A DNA stretch of 64,000 nt from Vibrio aerogenes (GCF_024346755.1 NZ_AP024861.1:3410001-3474000); one strand, 5' to 3'; positions 48,465-59,829 are shown, numbered from the stretch's first letter. The notes: generated by a model from the sequence alone, not told the origin. Translations and numbers: made by a program.

Positions 48465-49241
48465 TTAAATGCCAGAACCATCAGATTCACCATCATCCTC
48501 ATGAAGGCCACATTCCCGTTTCAGTCCAAAGAAGCGGGTTTCCTCTTCTGACATTCCGGGTTCCCACTTTCTTGTAGTATGCGTATCACCGACGGACAGA
48601 TAGCCTTCATCCCATAGTGGATGATATGAAAGTCCGTGCTCCTCCAGATAATAGTGCACATCTTTATTAGACCAATCAATGACTGGTAAAAACTTAAAGA
48701 CACCATTCTGGACAGCTAAAATCGGCAGATTAGCTCTTGAAGATGACTGCTCTCTGCGAAGACCCGAGAACCAGGTTCCTACATTTAAGTCATGCAGTGC
48801 CCGCTTCATTGGCTCGACTTTGTTTATGCGATTATATTTTTCGATACCTTCAAGTCCCTGCTCCCATAGCTTTCCGTATCGGGCTTCCTGCCAGGCAGCA
48901 CTTTCATTCGAACGATAAACTTTCAGGTTCAGATTCAGCTGCTCAGTCAGTAAATCAATAAACTGATAGGTCTCAGGAAACAAGTAGCCGGTATCCGTCA
49001 GTATCACCGGAATGTCAGGTTGGCATCGCGTCACCATGTGTAGCATCAAAGCAGCCTGAATACCGAAGCTGGAAGAAACAGCAAATGAACCCTGCAAGTT
49101 TTCCAGTGCCCACTTAATTCGCTGCTGAGCAGACAATGTTTCCAAATGACTATTTAACTCGGCAAGGCGAAGCGACTGCTCCGCCTTAGTCATATTTAAT
49201 AACTCAGCCAGCTTGGGCTGATATAGCACAGTATCAGGCAT
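48465..49241 (-). CDS. cysH: CysH, PAPS reductase
   Basis: Thioredoxin-dependent reduction of 3-phosphoadenylyl sulfate to sulfite. 258 residues from ATG 49241 (AGAGGGA upstream; the frame extends to 49319 inside cysI). PP-loop-type start ([11 protein letters not shown]), [18 protein letters not shown], and the redox Cys in Lys-Arg-Glu-Cys-Gly-Leu-His. The paired cysteines of APS reductases are absent, so PAPS type. Overlaps the cysI end by eight bases. Confidence 0.95.
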   Translation of the reverse strand: MPDTVLYQPKLAELLNMTKAEQSLRLAELNSHLETLSAQQRIKWALENLQGSFAVSSSFGIQAALMLHMVTRCQPDIPVILTDTGYLFPETYQFIDLLTEQLNLNLKVYRSNESAAWQEARYGKLWEQGLEGIEKYNRINKVEPMKRALHDLNVGTWFSGLRREQSSSRANLPILAVQNGVFKFLPVIDWSNKDVHYYLEEHGLSYHPLWDEGYLSVGDTHTTRKWEPGMSEEETRFFGLKRECGLHEDDGESDGSGI

Positions 49242-50967
49242 GAAAATCCCTCTTTGATACAGTGACTTCTGCAATAATTCCTGTTCTGATAGTGAAGTCA
49301 CCAAAACCTTCGCCTTCATGGCGCTCTTTCACCCAACGACCAATCAATTGATCGAGCTCTTCAAGAATCTGTTTATCCGTTATATTCTCTTTATACATTT
49401 TGGGAACACGGGTTCCCGCGACATTACCGCCAAGGTGAAGGTTATAACGTCCCGGCGCTTTGCCAACCAAACCAACTTCTGCCAGCATGGCGCGGCCACA
49501 TCCATTCGGACATCCGGTAACCCTCAGAATGATAGATTCATCTTCACCTAAACCGTGCTTCTTCTGAATACTTTCTACTTGTGTTACAAAGTCCGGCAGA
49601 AAGCGTTCAGCTTCGGCCATTGCCAGCGGACAAGTCGGAAACGCAACACACGCCATTGAGTTTTTGCGCTGCTCACTGACCGTATCATCAATCAGACCAT
49701 ACTGGCGTGCCAGTTTATCGATCTTTGCTTTTTGACTTTTCGGCACACCCGCGATAATCAGATTCTGGTTTGCTGTCATCCGGAAATCACCCTTGTGAAT
49801 TTTGGCAATTTCCGCAACACCACTTTTCAAAGGCTTATCGGGATAGTCAAGCAGGCGGCCATTTTCAATAAACAGTGCTAAATGGAATTTACCATCAATT
49901 CCTTCTGCCCAGCCAATCCGATCTCCGCGCGTGGTGAACTCATATGGACGACTTGCCTCAAACTGAATACCAGCCCGTTTTTCAACTTCAGCTTTAAAGA
50001 CATCAATGCCAATCCGATCCAATGTGTACTTGGTTTTCGCATTTTTCCGGTTAGAACGATTTCCCCAGTCCCGCTGTGTTGTGACAACTGCCGCCGCAAT
50101 ATCCAGAGTTTTCTCCAAAGGAATAAAGCCAAAGTCATCGGCTCTGCGCGGGTAGGTTGATGTGTCACCGTGTGTCATCGCCAAGCCACCGCCGACTAAC
50201 ACATTAAAGCCAATCAGCTTGCCTTCGTTCGCAATCGCAACGAAGTTCAGATCGTTCGCATGAACGTCAATATCATTATGTGGCGGAATTACAACGGTTG
50301 TTTTAAATTTCCGTGGTAAATAGGTTGAACCCAGAATCGGTTCTTCATCCGTGGTCTCTACCTTTTCTCCATCCAACCAGATTTCTGCATACGCACGGGT
50401 TTTTGGCAACAGGTGTTCACTGATTTTCTTTGCCCACTCATAAGCTTCCTGATGAAGCTCAGATTCAACCGGATTTGAGGTACACAGCACGTTCCGGTTT
50501 ACATCCCCTGCAGTAGCAATTGAATCAATCCCTATCTGATTCAAAGTCTGATGCATTAACTTAATATTTGGCTTCAGCACCCCATGAAACTGGAATGTTT
50601 GACGGGTCGTCAGGCGAATACTGCCATAAAGCGTATGTTCTGTAGCAAACTGATCGATGGCCAGCCATTGTTTCGGTGTGATGATTCCACCAGGCATTCT
50701 TGCCCGCAGCATCACATTATGCAGTGGCTCTAGTTTCTGTTTGGTTCTTTCAGCACGAATATCCCGGTCATCCTGCTGATACATGCCGTGGAATCGAATC
50801 AGCTGAAAATTATCCGCCGTAAAACCACCGGTGATATTATCCTGAAGATCCTGTTCAATGGTGCCCCGTAAAAAATTACTTTCTTTCTTTAAACGTTCAT
50901 TATCAGAAAGAGGTCCTAATACCTGCCCTAAAACTTCCTGAACATTTGTATCTTTATCAATACTCAT
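49234..50967 (-). CDS. cysI: CysI, sulfite reductase hemoprotein beta subunit
   Basis: Six-electron reduction of sulfite to sulfide using siroheme and a [4Fe-4S] cluster. 577 residues; cluster cysteines appear in Phe-Pro-Thr-Cys-Pro-Leu-Ala and [11 protein letters not shown]. The siroheme-contact region has [10 protein letters not shown] and Asn-Arg-Asn-Val-Leu-Cys. The ATG overlaps the cysJ stop (TAATG). Confidence 0.97.
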   Translation of the reverse strand: MSIDKDTNVQEVLGQVLGPLSDNERLKKESNFLRGTIEQDLQDNITGGFTADNFQLIRFHGMYQQDDRDIRAERTKQKLEPLHNVMLRARMPGGIITPKQWLAIDQFATEHTLYGSIRLTTRQTFQFHGVLKPNIKLMHQTLNQIGIDSIATAGDVNRNVLCTSNPVESELHQEAYEWAKKISEHLLPKTRAYAEIWLDGEKVETTDEEPILGSTYLPRKFKTTVVIPPHNDIDVHANDLNFVAIANEGKLIGFNVLVGGGLAMTHGDTSTYPRRADDFGFIPLEKTLDIAAAVVTTQRDWGNRSNRKNAKTKYTLDRIGIDVFKAEVEKRAGIQFEASRPYEFTTRGDRIGWAEGIDGKFHLALFIENGRLLDYPDKPLKSGVAEIAKIHKGDFRMTANQNLIIAGVPKSQKAKIDKLARQYGLIDDTVSEQRKNSMACVAFPTCPLAMAEAERFLPDFVTQVESIQKKHGLGEDESIILRVTGCPNGCGRAMLAEVGLVGKAPGRYNLHLGGNVAGTRVPKMYKENITDKQILEELDQLIGRWVKERHEGEGFGDFTIRTGIIAEVTVSKRDFHA

Positions 50968-52790
50968 TAGTAGACATCCCTCTGGTAACGCTTCGCTTTA
51001 CGAAGATCATTGATATAAGCTTCAGCCGCACTCTGCTCCAAACCACCTTCCTGCTTCGCAACAGTAATCAAGGCATCATGTACATCTTTCGCCATTCTTG
51101 TCGCATCGCCACACACGTAGATATATGCTCCCTCATTGATCCATTGCCAGATTTGGGGCGCATTTTCCAGAATACGATGCTGGACATACACTTTTTCATG
51201 TTGATCCCGGCTAAATGCGACATCCATCCGTGTCAGCGCACCAGATTTGAGATATTTCTGCCATTCAACCTGATATAAAAAATCCTGAGTAAATGTCCGG
51301 TCACCAAAGAATAACCAGTTCTTACCTCCAGCTCCCCTGTTATCCCGCTCCTGAATAAAGCTCCGGAATGGCGCAATGCCGGTTCCCGGCCCAACCATAA
51401 TCACGGGTGTATTATCATCCTGAGGAAGTTTGAAGTTTTTATTATGCTCAACAAAAACTTTGACCGGCTCACCTTCTTCAAGGCGCTGAGTCAGAAAGCC
51501 GGACGCACCACCATGACGACGTTCTCCGTTATGGTCAAATTCAACCAGCCCGACAGTCAGATGTACTTCTTCATCGACTTCACTCTGGCTTGAAGCTATC
51601 GAATACATACGTGGCGTTAACCGGCGGAAAATCTGAGTCAGTTCTTCAGCAGTCAGCTTGATTTGTGCTTCAAGCAGCACATCAATGACCTGAGTCCCGG
51701 CTGAGTATTCTCTGAGCTTATCTTTATCGGCGACGAGGTCATTTAATAGCTTCGACTCTGAACGCTCAGCAATCTGGCTAATCATTTGCGGATTAGATGC
51801 CGTAATTTCAAAGGCACTGATTAAGGCCTGATGGATCGAAAGACTCTCACCATCAACTTCCACACCTTCAACGCCTGAAAGGCCGACGGCTTTCAGAATC
51901 TGATTCGCAAGTGCTGAACTATTCTGATACCAGACGCCTAATGCATCACCCGGTTGATAGCTGATACCGGAGTCTTCCAGATCAATTTCAATATGCCGGA
52001 CATCTTTTCCGGAATCACGGCCAGTAATTTTCTGGTTTGTCAGCAAAGTGGCCGTGTATGGATTTTGCTTCGTGTATTGAGTCTGAGTGATGCTGGCCTG
52101 ACCAAGAGGTAACTGAACCACTTCTGCCTGTGATTCTGAAATGGCATCGCTCAATAATTCAAGCGCTTTCCCACGCCATTCTGAAGCAGAAGCTTCATAG
52201 TCAACATCACAATCAACACGCGCCATAAACGGTGTCGCACCCAGCTTAGACAAAAATGCATCAAAATCTTTACCGGTCTGACAGAAGAATTCATAACTGG
52301 AATCTCCCAGACCAATCACACCGTATTTCAGGTTAGGTAATTTGGGAGCTTTCTTAGACTGCAAAAATTCATGCAGTTCCAGTGCATTATCCGGAGCTTC
52401 ACCTTCCCCATTAGTCGAAGCCACAATCACAACATGCGTTTCTTTCGCAAGGTCTTTACCCTTGTAATCACTGGCATCAAATAATCGAACAGGCAAACCT
52501 TTTGCCTGAGCTTCCTGTTCAAGCGCCTCGGCGACACCCTTTGCATTTCCTGTCTGCGATGCATAAATAATGGTCAGTTGTCCGGCTGGTTTAGCTGCCG
52601 GAGCCGAAGCAGGAACAGCACCGGTCGAGGGTTGGGAAGATTGGCTTAATCCCCAAAAATAGCCACTGACCCAGGCCAGCTGTTGTGGGGACAATTGGGA
52701 AACGGCTTGTTGCAACTGATTCAGTTGTTCGCCATTTACCGGGCTGGATAACAATCCCAGCTCTTCTGGAGTATTTTTTGCTGAAGACAT
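50967..52790 (-). CDS. cysJ: CysJ, sulfite reductase flavoprotein alpha subunit
   Basis: Passes electrons from NADPH through FAD and FMN to CysI. 607 residues from ATG 52790 with AAGGA upstream. Flavodoxin domain (about 70-210; [10 protein letters not shown]), FAD domain (Arg-Met-Tyr-Ser-Ile-Ala-Ser-Ser), NADPH domain ([11 protein letters not shown]) and the C-terminal aromatic Tyr. First gene of cysJIH. Confidence 0.97.
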   Translation of the reverse strand: MSSAKNTPEELGLLSSPVNGEQLNQLQQAVSQLSPQQLAWVSGYFWGLSQSSQPSTGAVPASAPAAKPAGQLTIIYASQTGNAKGVAEALEQEAQAKGLPVRLFDASDYKGKDLAKETHVVIVASTNGEGEAPDNALELHEFLQSKKAPKLPNLKYGVIGLGDSSYEFFCQTGKDFDAFLSKLGATPFMARVDCDVDYEASASEWRGKALELLSDAISESQAEVVQLPLGQASITQTQYTKQNPYTATLLTNQKITGRDSGKDVRHIEIDLEDSGISYQPGDALGVWYQNSSALANQILKAVGLSGVEGVEVDGESLSIHQALISAFEITASNPQMISQIAERSESKLLNDLVADKDKLREYSAGTQVIDVLLEAQIKLTAEELTQIFRRLTPRMYSIASSQSEVDEEVHLTVGLVEFDHNGERRHGGASGFLTQRLEEGEPVKVFVEHNKNFKLPQDDNTPVIMVGPGTGIAPFRSFIQERDNRGAGGKNWLFFGDRTFTQDFLYQVEWQKYLKSGALTRMDVAFSRDQHEKVYVQHRILENAPQIWQWINEGAYIYVCGDATRMAKDVHDALITVAKQEGGLEQSAAEAYINDLRKAKRYQRDVY

Positions 52791-52895
52791 TGTCACGACG
52801 TCCTTATTTATTGCGTGACGATAGATTAACCAAGCTCCGTAATAACAAGAAAGAATAGATAAGTATGTTTTATAACTTTTTGGAAGTAAGACAGA

Positions 52896-53132
52896 TTAAA
52901 CTTCAAATTTATCAACTTTGACATGCTTAAATCCGACTTCCATTGCAGACTTTGAAGCCAAATCATGGTTCCCGTAATAACACTCTTCGCCATGAGAATC
53001 TGTTAACAAAATAAAGCCTCCCTGAACATGACGAAATTCAACAATCCACTGTCCTTCATCAGAATAGGGTTCAACAATGGCTTCAACTAACTGACGTTCC
53101 CTGAACAACACCTTTAACTCATCAATCGTCAT
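52896..53132 (-). CDS. Small conserved-looking hypothetical protein
   Basis: 78 residues from ATG 53132. Acidic, with Gly-Gln-Trp-Ile-Val-Glu-Phe-Arg, Gly-Gly-Phe-Ile-Leu-Leu-Thr-Asp and Cys-Tyr-Tyr-Gly-Asn strands and one cysteine: a compact alpha-beta fold. No signal or TM segment. It lies alone between the LysR gene and cysJ. Chromosomal base composition suggests a resident gene. Function unknown. Confidence 0.6.
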   Translation of the reverse strand: MTIDELKVLFRERQLVEAIVEPYSDEGQWIVEFRHVQGGFILLTDSHGEECYYGNHDLASKSAMEVGFKHVKVDKFEV

Positions 53133-53220
53133 CACAAACCTCGCTCATTCTTTGTCCGGTTAATCGTGGTTGATTGTGAATGCTGCACTGATCAAGTTTA
53201 TACCAGTCGTTAACAAAATG

Positions 53221-54141
53221 TTAAATTCGATGAAATACTTCTCTGATTTGAGTCCAGAAATGTTGCAGGTGAGAATTACCACTTTCTTTGCGGCGGTACA
53301 AACGGATTTCCAGAGGAACATCCCAGTGGCTATCACCCGCTCTTATCAACCGGGACTGAGAATTACGGAGCAACTTCATTGGCAACCAGCCAACACCATA
53401 ACCTTCACAGATCAATGCCTGTACACTGGCAGAATGCAGACTGGAAGTAATCACCTTCAACCGGGCAATGTCATGTTGACGTTTCAGATGATGTGTCAGT
53501 GCAAGATTCAGCGAGGCATGGTCATCATAAGCAATATAAGGCAAGGGGTCGGAGATACTCCCCGGCAGCCTGTACAGGGCACGCTGATCGCCAGAAACGA
53601 CAGAACAAGGCACCAGCAGTTCTTCAGCAAGAGAAATGAACTCAAAATTCTCATCATCCAGCGCCTTCAGATATTCGATCGCAGGGTGCCAGTAACAGAG
53701 CAGTAAATCGGCTTCATTCGCAGTCATCGCATTGATGAAGTCGTTACCAACCCAGGCACTCGACCTCATATTGACATCCAGCTTCATCCCGATTTCCTGA
53801 CAGAAAGGCTCGAAATCATCACGATAAAAACTCAAAAACAGCGCCTGACTGGTCACAAAGCGGATCTGAGACTGAGACTGCTCATGAATTTCAAGACAAC
53901 GGATTTTCGTCTCACGCAACTGTCGGGTAATCGTTTCAGCACACAGCAGAAAGACTTCCCCTTCCGCAGTCAGTGAGAGCGGTAAGGTATTCCGATCCAC
54001 AAGTGTTACTTTCATCTCTTCTTCGAGCAGCTTAATCCGCCGGCTGAAAGTCGGCTGAGTGACATTCTGCTCATCCGCTGCCCGCGAAAAATGCCGGGTC
54101 CGCGCTAAAGCGATAAAGTCTTCTAACCAACGAATCTCCAT
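53221..54141 (-). CDS. LysR-family regulator (HypT/YjiE-like subgroup)
   Basis: 306 residues from ATG 54141, whose first bases overlap the stop of the ABC ATPase gene (TGATG). The HTH is clear: Trp-Leu-Glu-Asp-Phe-Ile-Ala-Leu-Ala-x-Thr-Arg-His-Phe-Ser-Arg-Ala-Ala, Asn-Val-Thr-Gln-Pro-Thr-Phe-Ser-Arg-Arg-Ile. This wording resembles the hypochlorite-responsive HypT group more than generic LysR. Being last in the peptide-transporter operon, it may report on or control that operon; the ligand is unknown. Confidence 0.85.
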   Translation of the reverse strand: MEIRWLEDFIALARTRHFSRAADEQNVTQPTFSRRIKLLEEEMKVTLVDRNTLPLSLTAEGEVFLLCAETITRQLRETKIRCLEIHEQSQSQIRFVTSQALFLSFYRDDFEPFCQEIGMKLDVNMRSSAWVGNDFINAMTANEADLLLCYWHPAIEYLKALDDENFEFISLAEELLVPCSVVSGDQRALYRLPGSISDPLPYIAYDDHASLNLALTHHLKRQHDIARLKVITSSLHSASVQALICEGYGVGWLPMKLLRNSQSRLIRAGDSHWDVPLEIRLYRRKESGNSHLQHFWTQIREVFHRI

Positions 54142-55157
54142 CAGCAACGCCCCTCCCTGACAGCATGACACGCAACTTCACTGCCATCCGGCTGAATTTG
54201 CACCACAGGAATCTCTTCATAACAGCGTTGATTCGCGATCGGGCACCGCTGGCAGAAAATACATCCCTCCGGAATATCAAAAGTCGTGGGCACTTCTCCT
54301 TTTAATAACGTCGGCTGAAGATGCAGGTTATCAAGGCGGGGAATCGAAGAGAGCAAAGCTTTGGTGTACGGATGTTTAGGGGCCGAAAATAAAGTGGCCC
54401 GATCCGCAATCTCACAGACACGCCCCAGATACATCACCACCACCCGCGTGGCAAAATGTTCAACAACAGCTAAATCATGCGTAATAAATAAATAAGTCAG
54501 TTGATGTGTTTGCTGTTTCTCCATCATCAGATTCAGCACCTGAGCCTGCACAGACACATCCAGTGCAGAAAGTGGTTCATCTGCAATAATCAGTTCCGGC
54601 TCAACGGATAAAGCACGGGCAAGAGAAATCCGCTGATGCTGCCCACCGGAAAATTCATGGGGATAACGATGTTGCGCGTCTGTGCTCAAACCAACAGAAT
54701 CAAGCAAAGCACAAATTCTTTGATTTTGCGCTTCAGCGTTCAGGTCAGGCAGATGAATTGACAGCGCTTCCTGAAGCATTTGATATACGGTCATCTTCGG
54801 GTTTAAAGAGGCATAAGGATTTTGAAAAATCATCTGTATTTTTTTACGGAATTTCATCCGCTGATGATCATTGAGGTGATCAATCCGCTCGTCCCGATAG
54901 TAAATCTCACCAGCGGTCGCAGTCAGCAGTCCAATCACTGTACGGGCCAGTGTTGACTTACCACATCCCGACTCACCCACCACACATAAACGCTCACCGG
55001 CAAACAACGAAAAAGACACACCATTCAGCGCATGAACCAAAATATCCCGCGAGAATCCGGTTCTTTTTGCTTTCAATACTTCATTCCACCCCTGACGAAG
55101 CAGAAATACCTTTTCCAGCTGATTGATCCGGAGTAGCTCATCAGATGTCTGTGTCAT
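54141..55157 (-). CDS. Oligopeptide/dipeptide ABC transporter ATPase (OppF/DppF type)
   Basis: 338 residues. Walker A Gly-Glu-Ser-Gly-Cys-Gly-Lys-Ser-Thr, signature Phe-Ser-Gly-Gly-Gln-His-Gln-Arg-Ile (His in place of the more common Arg), Walker B Leu-Ile-Ile-Ala-Asp-Glu-Pro, switch Thr-His-Asp. The C-terminal oligo_HPY part has Cys-Ile-Phe-Cys-Gln-Arg-Cys-Pro-Ile-Ala and a last Cys, the [Fe-S]-like cysteine set of Opp/Dpp ATPases. Overlaps the neighbouring ATPase gene by 17 bases. Confidence 0.92.
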   Translation of the reverse strand: MTQTSDELLRINQLEKVFLLRQGWNEVLKAKRTGFSRDILVHALNGVSFSLFAGERLCVVGESGCGKSTLARTVIGLLTATAGEIYYRDERIDHLNDHQRMKFRKKIQMIFQNPYASLNPKMTVYQMLQEALSIHLPDLNAEAQNQRICALLDSVGLSTDAQHRYPHEFSGGQHQRISLARALSVEPELIIADEPLSALDVSVQAQVLNLMMEKQQTHQLTYLFITHDLAVVEHFATRVVVMYLGRVCEIADRATLFSAPKHPYTKALLSSIPRLDNLHLQPTLLKGEVPTTFDIPEGCIFCQRCPIANQRCYEEIPVVQIQPDGSEVACHAVREGRC

Positions 55158-56148
55158 GATCTACCTCACTCTCAGCGTTAAATGTCTGCATCTTTTCAAT
55201 CACAAAACAAGCCGTTGCCGAGACCCCGGTATAAATAAACTCAGGCGTTAAATACCTGCACTGCGACAACGCATAAGGACAACGGGGATGAAAAGCACAC
55301 CCTGATGGCCGGGCGGTCAGTGATGGCATATTTCCTTCAATCTGATTCAGTGGCTGACCGGGGAGTGCCATTTGAGGTAACGCATTGATCAAACCCTGAG
55401 TATAAGGGTGCTGCGGGTCATTAATAATGCCCAGTGTCGGGCCCTGTTCTACAATTTTCCCTGCGTACATCACTAATGTTCGCTCACAGATACGGGAAAT
55501 CACACCAAAATCATGACTGATAAAAAGCAAAGCAACCTGATTCCGTTCACAAATTTCCTTAAGAATATGAAGAATCTCTGCCTGCAAAGTCACATCCAGC
55601 GCCGTTGTTGGTTCATCGGCAATGATCAGCTCCGGCTTTAACAACAACACAATGGCAATAATCACCCGCTGCCGAATACCACCAGATAACTGATGTGGAT
55701 ACTGATAGAAGCACTGTTCCGGCGTACGAATACGGACCTGCTGTAACGTCTCAATCGCCAGCTGGCGGGCCTGATGATACGAGACTTTACGATAGCTCTG
55801 AATCGCCTCAACCATCTGATCCCCAACCGTCAACACCGGGTTCAGTGACATCATCATGTCCTGAAAAATCATCGCAATCCGGTGTCCGCGAATTGTACGC
55901 CACTCCCGGCGGGACAATGACGTCAGTTCATGCCCGCGGAAACGAACAGAACCACCGGCAATGTACCCCTGGCCCGGCAATAAGTTAGTGATCGCATAAC
56001 CCAGTATTGATTTTCCGGCACCCGACTCCCCCACCACAGCCACTCGTTCTCCTGGCTGAATGGAGAATGAAATATCCAAAAGCGCGGCCAAATCCTGATG
56101 ATGTTGCTTAAACCGGACCGATAGGTTACTGACACTCAGCAAAGTCAT
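55141..56148 (-). CDS. Oligopeptide/dipeptide ABC transporter ATPase (OppD/DppD type)
   Basis: 335 residues with Walker A Gly-Glu-Ser-Gly-Ala-Gly-Lys-Ser, signature Leu-Ser-Gly-Gly-Ile-Arg-Gln-Arg, Walker B [12 protein letters not shown] and the C-terminal cysteine motif (Cys-Ala-Phe-His-Pro-Arg-Cys-Pro). Heterodimer partner of the following ATPase. Its gene starts four bases after the restored stop of the frameshifted permease. Confidence 0.92.
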   Translation of the reverse strand: MTLLSVSNLSVRFKQHHQDLAALLDISFSIQPGERVAVVGESGAGKSILGYAITNLLPGQGYIAGGSVRFRGHELTSLSRREWRTIRGHRIAMIFQDMMMSLNPVLTVGDQMVEAIQSYRKVSYHQARQLAIETLQQVRIRTPEQCFYQYPHQLSGGIRQRVIIAIVLLLKPELIIADEPTTALDVTLQAEILHILKEICERNQVALLFISHDFGVISRICERTLVMYAGKIVEQGPTLGIINDPQHPYTQGLINALPQMALPGQPLNQIEGNMPSLTARPSGCAFHPRCPYALSQCRYLTPEFIYTGVSATACFVIEKMQTFNAESEVDHDTDI

Positions 56149-56151
56149 CGA

Positions 56152-57077
56152 TTAATATCTCCCGATCCGGGGATTCATGTGAATCCGGAACCAATCACCC
56201 AACAAATTCATCACAAAAATCAGTACAATCAGCGCGATACTGGGAAAAAACATATCCACCAGGAACCCGCAAACAAATAACTGACTCCGGAAGAAATCAG
56301 AGCGCCTAATGAGGGTTGTGTCGGTGGCATGCCTAACCCAAGAAATGACAACGCAGCCTCTGCAACAATGGCGTTAGCAATCTGGATGGTCAGAATCACC
56401 AATACAGAAGATAAACTATTGGGTAAAATATGCCGGAACATAATCCTGCTCTGACTGACCCCCAAAACTCTGGCCGCATCGACATACTCTTTTTCTTTTT
56501 CGGCTAATACACTGGCCCGGACCATCCGGGCAAAGACAGGCCATTCAGCAATACCAATGACCAGAATCAGCATCAGCATAGCCAGTTGCTGATACGCCGC
56601 ACTGCCAAAAGCTGCCTGAAATAATGCCAGAACAATGATTGCAACCATAATGGTTGAAAATGACAGCTGAATATCCGCACACCGCATTAAAAAACTGTCC
56701 AGCCTCCCGCCGATATAACCAGCAATCAGTCCAATCGTAATGCCTGCGACCATCTGTATCAGCACAGCAGAAACACCGATCGTCAATGAAAGCCGGGTAC
56801 CGTACAGAATCACAGTGATCAAATCCCGTCCCTGTGTATCTGTTCCCAGCCAGAAACGCGAGTCTCCGCTCACCCAATAGGGCGGGATTTCAGCATTGAC
56901 CAGATCCATAAAATCATTGCCAGCGGTATCGTAAGGTGCCAGTAAAGGCGCCAGCAATGCAATCAGCGCATAAAAGATAAAAATCGCCAGCGCCAGCAAC
57001 GTCAGCTTATCATTACGTAATGCTATCAGGAGATGCTGAAACCGTTTTTGACCTGAAGGATGAAAATCAATCATCAT
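56152..57077 (-). pseudogene. Peptide ABC transporter permease (DppC type), frameshifted near the C-terminus
   Basis: The first frame gives 282 residues with six TM segments and the Ala-Arg-Val-Leu-Gly EAA-loop region, but ends Ser-Trp-Trp-Ile-Cys-Phe-Phe-Pro-Val-Ser-Arg at 56229. In another frame the next bases encode Phe-Phe-Pro-Ser-Ile-Ala-Leu-Ile-Val-Leu, Met-Asn-Leu-Leu-Gly-Asp-Trp and Asn-Pro-Arg-Ile-Gly-Arg-Tyr with a stop at 56152, the normal family end. One base is missing near 56255, beside a T/A-run of six. It is either a real lesion or a sequencing error; the last TM segment is lost if real. Confidence 0.8.
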
Positions 57078-58057
57078 CAGACTCCATATCCCGGTATGCG
57101 AACTCTGGGATTCACCAAACCATAAATTAAATCAACAAGGGTATTGAGCAGAACAAAACCACATCCGACAACAATCAGATAAGCCGCGATTAACGGTGTA
57201 TCAACCCGGGTAATCGCCTCCATAAATAACCGGCCCATGCCCGGCCACTGAAAAATAGTTTCCGTGACGATCGTATACGCAACCAATGTGCCCACCTGAA
57301 TGCCACCAATCGTAATCACCGGCAACATCGTGTTTTTCAATGCATGAATGAAATAAATCCGGACAGAGGAAAGCCCTTTTGAGCGGGCAAAGCGGATGTA
57401 GTCACTGTGAAGTACATCGGTCATTTCTGCACAGATCAGCCGGATAAACATGGGAATTAAAACAAATGCAATCGACACCGCCGGTAAAATCAGGTGCTTC
57501 AACCCGTCAACCGTCATCATCCCCGACTGCCAGAATCCAAACAGTTCAACGGTATCACCCCGGCCAAAACTCGGGAGCCAGCGCAGTTCGACGGAAAGCA
57601 GCCAAACCAGCAGAATACCAAAAATGAAGATCGGAACAGATAAACCCAGCGTGCTGAAAAACATGATCGTCCGGGCAAAAAAATGACGGGGACGAATCGC
57701 AGCAATCACGCCCAGTGGGGTCGCGACCAAAGCGACCAGTATTAAAGCACAAACAGACAACTCAACGGTTGCCGGTAACTTACTGAAAATCACGTTCAGC
57801 GTCGGTTCTTTATAATAGTATGAAGTGCCGAGATCACCATGAATCGCTCTGGATAAAAAATGCTGGTATTGCACCAATAAAGGCTGATCCAACCCCAGTT
57901 CAGCTTTTAACTGCATCCGGGTTTCAAGACTGACATTTTGTCCCAGCATCTGCTGCACGGGGTCACCCAATTGCCCCTGAACAAGAAAGCTGACGAGCGT
58001 AATCGTTAATAAAACACCCGCGGCCTGAATCAGCCGTCTGAAAATAAATCTCAGCAT
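57077..58057 (-). CDS. Peptide ABC transporter permease (DppB type)
   Basis: 326 residues, six TM segments. Start Met-Leu-Arg-Phe-Ile-Phe-Arg-Arg-Leu, Gly-Asp-Leu-Gly-Thr-Ser-Tyr near 95, the EAA loop Phe-Ala-Arg-Ser-Lys-Gly-Leu-Ser, and Leu-Val-Asp-Leu-Ile-Tyr-Gly-Leu-Val-Asn-Pro-Arg-Val-Arg at the end are all typical. Forms the channel with the DppC-type protein. Its stop overlaps the next start. Confidence 0.92.
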   Translation of the reverse strand: MLRFIFRRLIQAAGVLLTITLVSFLVQGQLGDPVQQMLGQNVSLETRMQLKAELGLDQPLLVQYQHFLSRAIHGDLGTSYYYKEPTLNVIFSKLPATVELSVCALILVALVATPLGVIAAIRPRHFFARTIMFFSTLGLSVPIFIFGILLVWLLSVELRWLPSFGRGDTVELFGFWQSGMMTVDGLKHLILPAVSIAFVLIPMFIRLICAEMTDVLHSDYIRFARSKGLSSVRIYFIHALKNTMLPVITIGGIQVGTLVAYTIVTETIFQWPGMGRLFMEAITRVDTPLIAAYLIVVGCGFVLLNTLVDLIYGLVNPRVRIPGYGV

Positions 58058-59652
58058 TACTTTACTACACCACCTGATACCTGATTCGGTTGATCCTGAG
58101 CGTGAACCACTAAGTCTCCCAGATAAGGATAGTTCTGAACATTCAATACATCCTGAAGTTCAACACCTTTTCTGACAGCCCATAAAATTCGCTGCCAGTG
58201 CAGCGGCACCACAGGCACGTCTTTCGCCAGGATCTGCTCAATATTTTGCAGAATCAAAGTCCGCTTTTCGCGATCCATTTCTTTTCCTGCTGCCTGAATC
58301 TGCTTGTCCACCTCCGGATTACAATAGCCGGTGACATTATAAGTCCCTAACCCGGTACGACCGTTCCGGCAAGCCACCATAAATTCGTAGATATTATTTG
58401 AATCCAGTGTATCTGACTGCCAGCCTACCATCATGATGTCAGCAGTCTGCTGATCATAGAGCTGAAAATACTGCGCTTTGGGGAGTGTTTTCAGATCCAC
58501 CTGAATATGAATTTGTCTGAGCATGGCAACGACAGCCTGCGCGACCTGCTCATCATTCATATAACGGTTGTTCGGTGCAATCATCGACAGACGAAAACCC
58601 TGCTCATACCCGGCCTGTTTCATAAGCTGCCTTGCTTTTTGCAAATCATACCCCGGGAGCAGCTCATCAACATGTCCGGCGAACTGTTCAGCGCTGAGTT
58701 GCCCGGCAGGCTGTCCGAGTCCCCGCAGAATTTTTTTCACAATCAATCGCTGATTAATCGCCAGATTAATGGCTTTCCGGACTCTGACGTCGCGCAATTC
58801 AGCCCGGTGCTGCTGATTCAGTTGCAACATAATAATCCGGGTACCCGGCAGGCTGATCAACTGAATTTCCGGTAGCCGGTTAACCCGCTGAACATCGACA
58901 GAGGCGACCGGTGTAATCACATCGGCATCCCCGGTTAAAAGAGCAGCTAAACGGGTTGAATCCGAAGTCACAGGCACAATCTCAATCCGCTGAACATTCC
59001 CCGGAGAGTCTTTATCCCAGTAATCAGGATTACGCACAAACACCATTTTTTCACCGCGGACTCTTTCCTGCAGCTTATAAGGCCCGGTACCAGATGCATG
59101 AACCGAAGCGAAAGAACGACCATACTTAATAATTTCGTCCTGCCCCTGGTAAAAGCGCTGATCAATCGTAAACACATAAGTCAGCACATGCAGAAGTAAG
59201 GGAGACGGGTGATATGTAAAGATATCAATCGTCAATGGATCAACAACGGACACATGACTGATATCGCGAAACAGTGCTTTAAAATCAGAAGATTGTTGTA
59301 ACCGGTGAATCGTAAATGCCACATCATCTGCCCGGAAAGGGTTTCCGGTATGAAAAAATACGCCATGACGTAAAAACACACGTAATGTTGTCGCATTCAT
59401 CCATTGCCAGCGGGTTGCCAGACGAGGTTCAAAGGAGCCATCCTGACGCCAGCGAACCAGCGGATCAAATACCATATGGGAGTATTGAAGTGCGCTTTCG
59501 GAAAGCTGTTCATGGGGATCAAGTGACACCAGTTCAGCATCCATTGCTATTTTCAGCTGAACCCCATCAGGGCCCGAACCGGTTATGGCTTGCCCGGCAA
59601 TTCCAGACTCAGCAAAGAGAATACAAATGCAGACCGCCATCCAACGCCACAT
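58057..59652 (-). CDS. Peptide-binding periplasmic protein (SBP family 5)
   Basis: 531 residues from ATG 59652 (AAGGA ten bases upstream; the TTG at 59673 is less likely). A signal peptide (Trp-Met-Ala-Val-Cys-Ile-Cys-Ile-Leu-Phe-Ala-Glu-Ser-Gly-Ile-Ala-Gly) ends near residue 20. Family marks: Leu-Asp-Pro-His-Glu, Tyr-Asn-x-Thr-Gly-Tyr-Cys-Asn-Pro and Asp-Val-Pro-Val-Val-Pro-Leu-His-Trp. The ligand is probably a di- or oligopeptide. First gene of the five-gene importer plus LysR. Confidence 0.9.
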   Translation of the reverse strand: MWRWMAVCICILFAESGIAGQAITGSGPDGVQLKIAMDAELVSLDPHEQLSESALQYSHMVFDPLVRWRQDGSFEPRLATRWQWMNATTLRVFLRHGVFFHTGNPFRADDVAFTIHRLQQSSDFKALFRDISHVSVVDPLTIDIFTYHPSPLLLHVLTYVFTIDQRFYQGQDEIIKYGRSFASVHASGTGPYKLQERVRGEKMVFVRNPDYWDKDSPGNVQRIEIVPVTSDSTRLAALLTGDADVITPVASVDVQRVNRLPEIQLISLPGTRIIMLQLNQQHRAELRDVRVRKAINLAINQRLIVKKILRGLGQPAGQLSAEQFAGHVDELLPGYDLQKARQLMKQAGYEQGFRLSMIAPNNRYMNDEQVAQAVVAMLRQIHIQVDLKTLPKAQYFQLYDQQTADIMMVGWQSDTLDSNNIYEFMVACRNGRTGLGTYNVTGYCNPEVDKQIQAAGKEMDREKRTLILQNIEQILAKDVPVVPLHWQRILWAVRKGVELQDVLNVQNYPYLGDLVVHAQDQPNQVSGGVVK

Positions 59653-59829
59653 AGTTTTCACATCCTTGTTCAAACAGTTGATTCTGAAAAGGCTGACCTG
59701 ATTGACTGAGAGTATGGATACAGGATCAGATCAGCATGGATTACAAATTCATCATAAGTGTTATGATTTGCCGCCGCTTTATCAAAAACAAAAAGTGCGG
59801 TCAACCTCTCTGAATCTGAACTTTAGAGA

